From NCBI GenBank assembly GCA_017622295.1, contig JAGARK010000052.1, forward strand, positions 1 to 64,000: 64,000 bases of DNA. The letters are read 5' to 3'. The number at the start of each line of letters is the position of its first letter. Position 1 is the stretch's first letter. The notes under the pieces were generated by a model, which was not told where the DNA came from, searched no databases, and worked only from the letters and a program-made list of their open reading frames with translations. Source of the stretch: Oscillospiraceae bacterium. GTDB lineage: Bacteria > Bacillota > Clostridia > Oscillospirales > Oscillospiraceae. The position numbers were made by a program, and so were the translations under genes. Below are positions 59,960 to 64,000 of the stretch, piece after piece.

Positions 59960-61198
59960 ATGGACTATTATCTGCTTGTGGATATGGCGACGGAGCTGGG
60001 CTATGAACTGGCAATGAGCGGCGCGGAGACCTTCCGGGTGGAGGACAGCATCTACCGGGTGCTGAAAACCTATGGAATCGAATCCGAGATCTTTGCCATC
60101 ACCAACTGCGTGACCGTCAGCATCGAGACCCCCAACGGCAAGCCACTGACCCGGATGCGCCGCATTGGCTATCACGGCAACGACATGGAGCGCGTGGAGC
60201 GCTACAATGCCCTGAGCCGCCGGATCTGCGCCGAAAAGCCCGATGCCGAAACGGCCATGCAGTGGCTCAAGGAAACCAGTGCCAACTGCCGGACCTATTC
60301 CCTCCCCGCTTTTCTGATTGCGGATTTTATCGGATCCTTTGGTTTTTCCCTGTTTTTCGGCGGCACTGTGCTGGACGGTTTCTGGGCCGGTCTTTGCGGC
60401 ATCATCATCGGCCTTGTCAGCAAGGTCATGGATGATCTGAAAGCCAATCCCTTCTTCAGTACCATCGCCTCCTCCTTCTGCATGGCGCTGGCGGCCTATG
60501 TGGTTGCAGGTTTCGGACTGACGGATAATGTGGATACCGTCATCATCGGCGCCCTGATGATCCTGGTGCCCGGTCTTCTGTTTATGAACTCCATGCGGGA
60601 CATCATCTATGGCGATACCAACTCCGGCACCAACCGGTTGGTTCAGGTTGTGCTCATCGCCGTGGCCATTGCCCTGGGCACCGCTGCCGCATGGCAGGTC
60701 ACCATTCCCATCTGGGGCCAGCCCGGCGGTGCGGAAATCGTCACATACTCCTTCTTCGTCCATATTCTCGTCAGCTTCATCGGCTGTGTGGGCTTCGCCA
60801 TCTACTGGAATGTCCACGGCATGGGTGTTCCCATTTGCGCCCTGGGCGGTATGCTCACCTGGGCGGTCTACCTGATTGCCATGAAACTGGGTTGTGGCTA
60901 CGCCAGTGCCAATTTCTGGGCTGCCGTTGCCGCTGCCGTGTACTCTGAGATCATGGCCCGAGTCCGCAAGTATCCGGCCATTACATATCTGGTGGTTTCT
61001 GCCTTCCCCCTGCTCCCCGGCGCAGGTATTTATTACACCATGAGCTATATTCTGCAAAGCAACACGGAAAAAGCCCTGCAGAAGGGCACCGAGACCGCCG
61101 TCATCGCCGGCGTCATGGCCGTGGGTATTTTGCTGGTATCTACTGTCGTGCGGTTTTACTATACTATGAAAAGCCGCAGAAAAAATCGAAAAGCATAG
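59960..61198 (+). CDS. Threonine/serine exporter family protein (ThrE, both halves in one chain)
   Basis: 412 residues from an ATG with GAGGGATATT upstream. The N-terminal part 'ATELGYELAMSGAETFRVEDSIYRVLKTYGIESEIFAITNCVTVSIETPNGKPLTRMRRI' is the cytosolic ThrE domain (PF06738), then about ten membrane segments: 'LGTAAAWQVTIPIWG' and 'YLVVSAFPLLPGAGIYYTMSYIL' belong to the second half (PF12821). Related proteins export threonine and serine by proton exchange; in many Firmicutes the halves are separate genes, here they are one. It stands alone. Confidence 0.88.
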   Translation: MDYYLLVDMATELGYELAMSGAETFRVEDSIYRVLKTYGIESEIFAITNCVTVSIETPNGKPLTRMRRIGYHGNDMERVERYNALSRRICAEKPDAETAMQWLKETSANCRTYSLPAFLIADFIGSFGFSLFFGGTVLDGFWAGLCGIIIGLVSKVMDDLKANPFFSTIASSFCMALAAYVVAGFGLTDNVDTVIIGALMILVPGLLFMNSMRDIIYGDTNSGTNRLVQVVLIAVAIALGTAAAWQVTIPIWGQPGGAEIVTYSFFVHILVSFIGCVGFAIYWNVHGMGVPICALGGMLTWAVYLIAMKLGCGYASANFWAAVAAAVYSEIMARVRKYPAITYLVVSAFPLLPGAGIYYTMSYILQSNTEKALQKGTETAVIAGVMAVGILLVSTVVRFYYTMKSRRKNRKA

Positions 61199-61202
61199 AG
61201 AA

Positions 61203-61237
61203 AACCCGGAAAGTCACAAACTTTCCGGGTTATTTTT
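61203..61237. terminator. Bidirectional terminator
   Basis: AACCCGGAAAG pairs with CTTTCCGGGTT around TCACAAA and is followed by ATTTTTA. It separates the ThrE-type gene from the convergent sirtuin gene. Confidence 0.88.
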
Positions 61238-61949
61238 ACAGCTGTGAAAAAACCGTCCCCAGGCTCTCGTGCAGCACCAGATCCGCCTGATTGTCATAGG
61301 GTGTGGCGTCCCGGTTGATCAGCACCAGACGATTGCCCCTGTAGTAGTTGATCAGCCCCGCCGCGGGATAAACCGTCAAACTGGTGCCTGCCACGATCAT
61401 CATATCCGCGCTGCGGATCGCCATGACGCTTTTTTCAATGCAGTCCTGGTCGAGTGACTCTTCGTAAAGCACCACATCCGGCTTGACCACAGCGCCGCAG
61501 GTACACTTCGGCACCCCGACCCAGTCCCGGATGAACTCCGCCGGATAGAATTTGCGGCAGCGGGTGCAGTAATTGCGCAGCACCGAGCCATGGAGCTCAT
61601 AGACCTTCCTGCTGCCCGCCTTCTGGTGGAGGCCGTCGATGTTCTGAGTCACCACGGCAGAGAGCTTTCCCTCTTCTTCCCATCTTGCCAGCACTCTGTG
61701 GGTGATATTGGGCTCGAAGCCCAGGGGCAGCATCTTCTCCCGATAGAAGCGAAAGAAATATTCTGGCTTGCGCTCATAGAAGGTATGGGAGATGATGGTC
61801 TCCGGGGGATAGTCGAATTTCTGGCTGTAGAGCCCGTCCACACTGCGGAAATCAGGGATGCCAGATTCAGTGCTCACTCCGGCACCCGTAAAGGCCACAA
61901 TGCGTTTGCTTTCACTTATCCATTGCTTAAAGATTTCTATTCTGTCCAT
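61236..61949 (-). CDS. cobB: Sir2-family NAD-dependent protein deacylase
   Basis: 237 residues from an ATG behind ACAGGAGGCGA. The NAD site is GAGVSTESGIPDFR (22-35), with 'VVTQNIDGLHQKAGS' and the catalytic His in 'VYELHGSV'. Zinc ligands are CTRC and, 20-odd residues later, CTC. 'VVKPDVVLYEE' and 'VAGTSLTVYPAAGLI' complete the fold. It removes acetyl or longer acyl groups from lysines using NAD. Divergent from the Spo0A-C gene. Confidence 0.93.
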   Translation of the reverse strand: MDRIEIFKQWISESKRIVAFTGAGVSTESGIPDFRSVDGLYSQKFDYPPETIISHTFYERKPEYFFRFYREKMLPLGFEPNITHRVLARWEEEGKLSAVVTQNIDGLHQKAGSRKVYELHGSVLRNYCTRCRKFYPAEFIRDWVGVPKCTCGAVVKPDVVLYEESLDQDCIEKSVMAIRSADMMIVAGTSLTVYPAAGLINYYRGNRLVLINRDATPYDNQADLVLHESLGTVFSQL

Positions 61950-62023
61950 ACTATCGCCTCCTGTGATTATCATACCGCAGAATGAACGAACAATCAAGAT
62001 GACAGCAGGCCCTGACTTTTAAG

Positions 62024-62067
62024 AAATTCCTCCAGCCCTGAGACAAATCTCAAAGCCGGAGGAATTT
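62024..62067. repeat. Inverted repeat in the sirtuin/Spo0A-C intergenic region
   Basis: AAATTCCTCC and GGAGGAATTT pair, with TGAGA/TCTCA pairing inside around CAAA. It looks like a terminator (TTTTGTG follows) but no plus-strand gene precedes it, so its purpose is unclear. Confidence 0.55.
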
Positions 62068-62094
62068 TGTGTATTCTCAGGTTTATTTCCATTT

Positions 62095-62111
62095 TCTCGA
62101 AAATACTCGAA
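62095..62111. promoter_or_regulatory. Two Spo0A-box-like sites exactly 10 bp apart
   Basis: TCTCGAA (62095-62101) and ACTCGAA (62105-62111) differ by one and two bases from the TGTCGAA box. They are in the same direction, one helical turn apart, the arrangement used by tandem Spo0A-C dimers, and lie about 75 nt upstream of a gene for a Spo0A-C protein. Confidence 0.4.
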
Positions 62112-62183
62112 ATTTATACGTTGTTTTCCGCCTTAACAGTATGGTATCCTTTTCTTTGGAAAAAGCAGAAAAGAGGTATTCAC

Positions 62184-62531
62184 ATGACACAATTACACAA
62201 CCAAGCCCTCCAGATCCAAAGCAGCCCTATCCGCCACGCCCTTCATGAGCTGGGAATACCCGTCCACCGCGTCGGATACAAGCATCTGTGCATCGCAATT
62301 CCGCACTTTGCCGAAGATGATATGCAGAGCCTAACCAAGGAATTGTATCCCTATATTGCAGAGTCCCTGGGCAGCAGCGACTGGCACACAATAGAACACT
62401 CGATTCGTGTCGTTATTCTTGATGCATGGGAACGCCGGGATCCTGAAATATGGGAAACGTATTTTCCCAATTCCCGGAAGACACCATCCAACAAGCTCTT
62501 TATCGCCACATTGGCTGAGCTGATCAAATAA
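62184..62531 (+). CDS. Stand-alone Spo0A C-terminal DNA-binding domain protein
   Basis: 115 residues from an ATG behind AAAAGAGGTATT. Nearly the whole protein is a Spo0A_C domain: 'PIRHALHELGIPVHRVGYKHLCIAIPHF' matches 'HEIGVPAHIKGYLYLREAI', 'LTKELYPYIAESLGSSDWHTIEHSIRVVILDAW' matches the recognition helix region ('TASRVERAIRHAIEVAW'), and 'KTPSNKLFIATLAELIK' matches 'KPTNSEFIAMVADKL'. The phosphoreceiver domain of true Spo0A is absent, so it cannot be switched by the phosphorelay directly. In the recognition helix DWHTIEHSIR differs from SRVERAIR. It may compete with Spo0A or act on its own sites. Confidence 0.87.
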   Translation: MTQLHNQALQIQSSPIRHALHELGIPVHRVGYKHLCIAIPHFAEDDMQSLTKELYPYIAESLGSSDWHTIEHSIRVVILDAWERRDPEIWETYFPNSRKTPSNKLFIATLAELIK

Positions 62532-62534
62532 AAA

Positions 62535-62561
62535 TACCCCTCCCATATAAGGAGGGGTTTA
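62535..62561 (+). terminator. Intrinsic terminator of the Spo0A-C gene
   Basis: ACCCCTCC and GGAGGGGT pair around CATATAA and are followed by TTT. It lies 4 nt after the stop. Confidence 0.75.
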
Positions 62562-62613
62562 TGATCACCAAGAGGAGTTGACACGCACTATCGATTCTGC
62601 GCCAACAATTGAG

Positions 62614-63039
62614 TTACAGCTTCATGGAAGAAGTATAACGATACCACTCACCTCTTCCGGAACTGTTTTTCGCGTAGAGCTCAATGTATGCTCTGTAATA
62701 GTAGCCTACCGTTCCTGTATATGTAATACAAGCGGCATGCATACCCGTATTCTTGCAAATCAAGTCAGAATTATCTTCTTTTGTTACCGTTTTCATCGTA
62801 GTCCAGTTTACACCATCTGAAGATCTCTGAATCTTGATTAAGGACGCGCCTAATTCATCCATAGTTCCTAACGCATCCACCTCAAACCACGCTTCAAAGG
62901 TTGTACCTGAGGTTTTATACAGATATACACTGCTAGATAAGAAAAAATTGCTGGCTCTATTATCTACCGCCAAGGCCGGAAAAGCCAGCAGCATCGAAAC
63001 CACAAGAGTTAGACAAACGCACTGAATAAATCGTTTCAT
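62614..63039 (-). CDS. Secreted protein of unknown function (DUF6147-like)
   Basis: 141 residues from an ATG with TTTGGAGGTTAAT upstream. A signal peptide (MKRFIQCVCLTLVVSMLLAFPALA) is followed by 'RASNFFLSSSVYLYKTSGTTFEAWFEVDALGTMDELGASLIKIQRSSDGVNWTTMKTVTKED', then 'YTGTVGYYYRAYIELYAKNSSGRGEWYRYTSSMKL', an all-beta pattern with regularly placed Tyr and Trp, like short secreted proteins annotated as DUF6147. Its TAATG overlap with the preceding DUF4367 gene implies coupling. Lower GC than most of the window. Confidence 0.65.
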   Translation of the reverse strand: MKRFIQCVCLTLVVSMLLAFPALAVDNRASNFFLSSSVYLYKTSGTTFEAWFEVDALGTMDELGASLIKIQRSSDGVNWTTMKTVTKEDNSDLICKNTGMHAACITYTGTVGYYYRAYIELYAKNSSGRGEWYRYTSSMKL

Positions 63040-63866
63040 TAATTAACCTCCAAAGTATAGATTGACTTAAGAATATTATACAACTCATCCTCTTGGCAAT
63101 CTATCGAAATAGAACATTCTACATTATCTTTTATCCAAATAGTAACAAATAGTCCGTTATTCCGAATAATACTGTGAGTACTTCCTCCTATTTCGACCAA
63201 TTCAACTTCCGTGTCATCTTTATGATATTCGATGGGGACGTTCACATCGTAGACACTATAGACTAAAACAGTATCATTTGAATGCGGACCAAACGATGCA
63301 TGCACTTTTGTTTTAGATGCTGTTTCTTTAATCTTTAATTCAGTTAGGCGATTTCCTTCCGGCAGCCATGTCGGCACCACCGGCTCCGTCACGCCCAATT
63401 CCACAAGGGTATCATATACCTCCTGCAGGCCGGGATGATCCGTTTCGAAGACATATTCCGCAGATTCCTTCTCCTCGCCGGGAGCAAACAGTTCAAAGAT
63501 ACTGTCCGTCCACCGCGAAATCCTGCCCCAAAAGCTCTCCGCTTCCGCTGTCTGCGAAATCGCTGCAATAAGTACAAACAAAACAGCAGCCATGGAGGCC
63601 ACCTTCAGCAAACGGCGCCCCTGCCATATCGGTTCCTTCACAGGCCTCGACGTAGATTCTTTGTACTGCTCCCAGGCTTCACACACCTCCGGAGCCATTT
63701 CCACTGGCTGGTCCGCTTCTCGCTCTTTCAGAACACTCAGGATCATCCTCACCGCAGAACCATTTACGGGATTCTTCCGCAACTCCGAATGCAGCATCTC
63801 GTCCAGCTGCTCCGTTGACATCTGCTCCAGAATTTCGCGGAGAAAGATTTCTTTATTCTCTTTCAC
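63039..63866 (-). CDS. DUF4367 membrane protein, anti-sigma-like
   Basis: 275 residues from a GTG behind GAAGGAGGCC. The first ~90 residues are cytoplasmic and helical ('LREILEQMSTEQLDEMLHSELRKN'), then one membrane helix (VASMAAVLFVLIAAISQTAEA), and an outside domain ending 'VHASFGPHSNDTVLVYSVYDVNVPIEYHKDDTEVELVEIGGSTHSIIRNNGLFVTIWIKDNVECSISIDC', typical of DUF4367. Such proteins usually follow an ECF sigma factor gene and hold it at the membrane; that neighbour would lie to the right of the window's edge. The last third is AT-richer than the first two. Confidence 0.78.
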   Translation of the reverse strand: MKENKEIFLREILEQMSTEQLDEMLHSELRKNPVNGSAVRMILSVLKEREADQPVEMAPEVCEAWEQYKESTSRPVKEPIWQGRRLLKVASMAAVLFVLIAAISQTAEAESFWGRISRWTDSIFELFAPGEEKESAEYVFETDHPGLQEVYDTLVELGVTEPVVPTWLPEGNRLTELKIKETASKTKVHASFGPHSNDTVLVYSVYDVNVPIEYHKDDTEVELVEIGGSTHSIIRNNGLFVTIWIKDNVECSISIDCQEDELYNILKSIYTLEVN

Positions 63867-64000
63867 AGCTGGCCTCCTTCCTGCAGCATCCCTGCCAAAG
63901 AATCAAAAAGTATCCGATCTGTGCAATAAACACAGCATTGGAGGGTTTCTTAAGTACACCATTCCTGCCTGCAGGAAAATAGATGCGCCATACGCTTTCA
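63867..64000. other. Right edge, no recognisable gene
   Basis: One minus-strand frame stays open to the edge, but its residues show no motif I recognise; a sigma factor gene often lies upstream of a DUF4367 gene but I cannot confirm it. A short CCTGCCTGCAGG inverted repeat lies at 63964-63975. Confidence 0.4.

Noticed and set aside
1-64000. CRISPR array, prophage or insertion sequence
   Set aside because: No evenly spaced repeats, cas genes, integrase, capsid or transposase reading frames were seen on either strand.

Overview
The window looks like chromosome of a Gram-positive, endospore-forming anaerobe of the class Clostridia, most likely Oscillospirales. The evidence is: spore genes (spoVAD, spoVAE, spoIIR, a lone Spo0A-type DNA-binding domain), AddAB instead of RecBCD, two T-box leaders, strong AGGAGG-type ribosome binding sites, a GC-rich base composition, and a split PurH plus PurO route to IMP. 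No phage, transposase, rRNA or CRISPR array was seen.

Layout. 1-2.4 kb: end of an NlpC/P60 hydrolase, a GNAT gene, spoVAD-spoVAE and a tiny Asn/Gln-rich gene, then a broken dockerin/leucine-rich-repeat surface gene. 2.9-11.2 kb (minus): addB-addA, spoIIR and ispE, with an unusual hairpin between ispE and spoIIR. 11.4-16.7 kb: a DUF378 membrane protein, a divergent pair of large membrane signalling proteins (zinc ribbon with Ig-like domains; Ser/Thr kinase with FN3-like domains) and a zinc-dependent phospholipase C-like protein. 16.7-22.4 kb (minus): an operon of flavin ene-reductase, two-subunit aconitase X and HD protein, then an M20 peptidase. A MITE-like palindrome follows. 22.6-28.6 kb: TrmH-type methyltransferase, recQ, and an ABC amino-acid transporter behind a T-box with a duplicated decision module. 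28.6-34.3 kb: 5'-nucleotidase, MATE exporter, purO, AICAR transformylase, GNAT.

34.4-40.2 kb (minus): gtrA-FUSC, and a five-gene CydDC-like ABC operon with YgbA-type and DUF454 proteins behind a consensus promoter and a perfect palindromic operator. 40.3-45.6 kb: GH13 amylase, aldo-keto reductase, tRNA-Ser(CGA), Cys-rich protein, RluA-type synthase, 2-hydroxyacid dehydrogenase. 45.6-46.1 kb is AT-rich, with DnaA-box-like repeats. 46.1-51.8 kb (minus): cysS-polA-rimI-tsaD, translationally coupled behind a Cys T-box. 51.8-55.8 kb (minus): aminotransferase, frameshifted alanine symporter, Spx/ArsC-like protein, truA and a 42-residue ORF. 55.8-59.7 kb: copA, divergent from hxlR-degV. 59.9-64 kb: ThrE-type exporter, sirtuin, Spo0A-C protein, secreted DUF6147-like protein and DUF4367 protein.

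Genes are packed into operons with ATGA, TTGA or TGATG stop/start overlaps, so translational coupling is common. The points that stand out are regulatory: a Phe-type T-box with two antiterminator/terminator units, DNA polymerase I and tsaD placed under a Cys T-box, the palindromic operator of the CydDC-like operon, the ispE/spoIIR hairpin, and a Spo0A-C orphan with 10-bp-phased 0A-like boxes. Names come from reading protein and DNA motifs by eye; no database search was possible.
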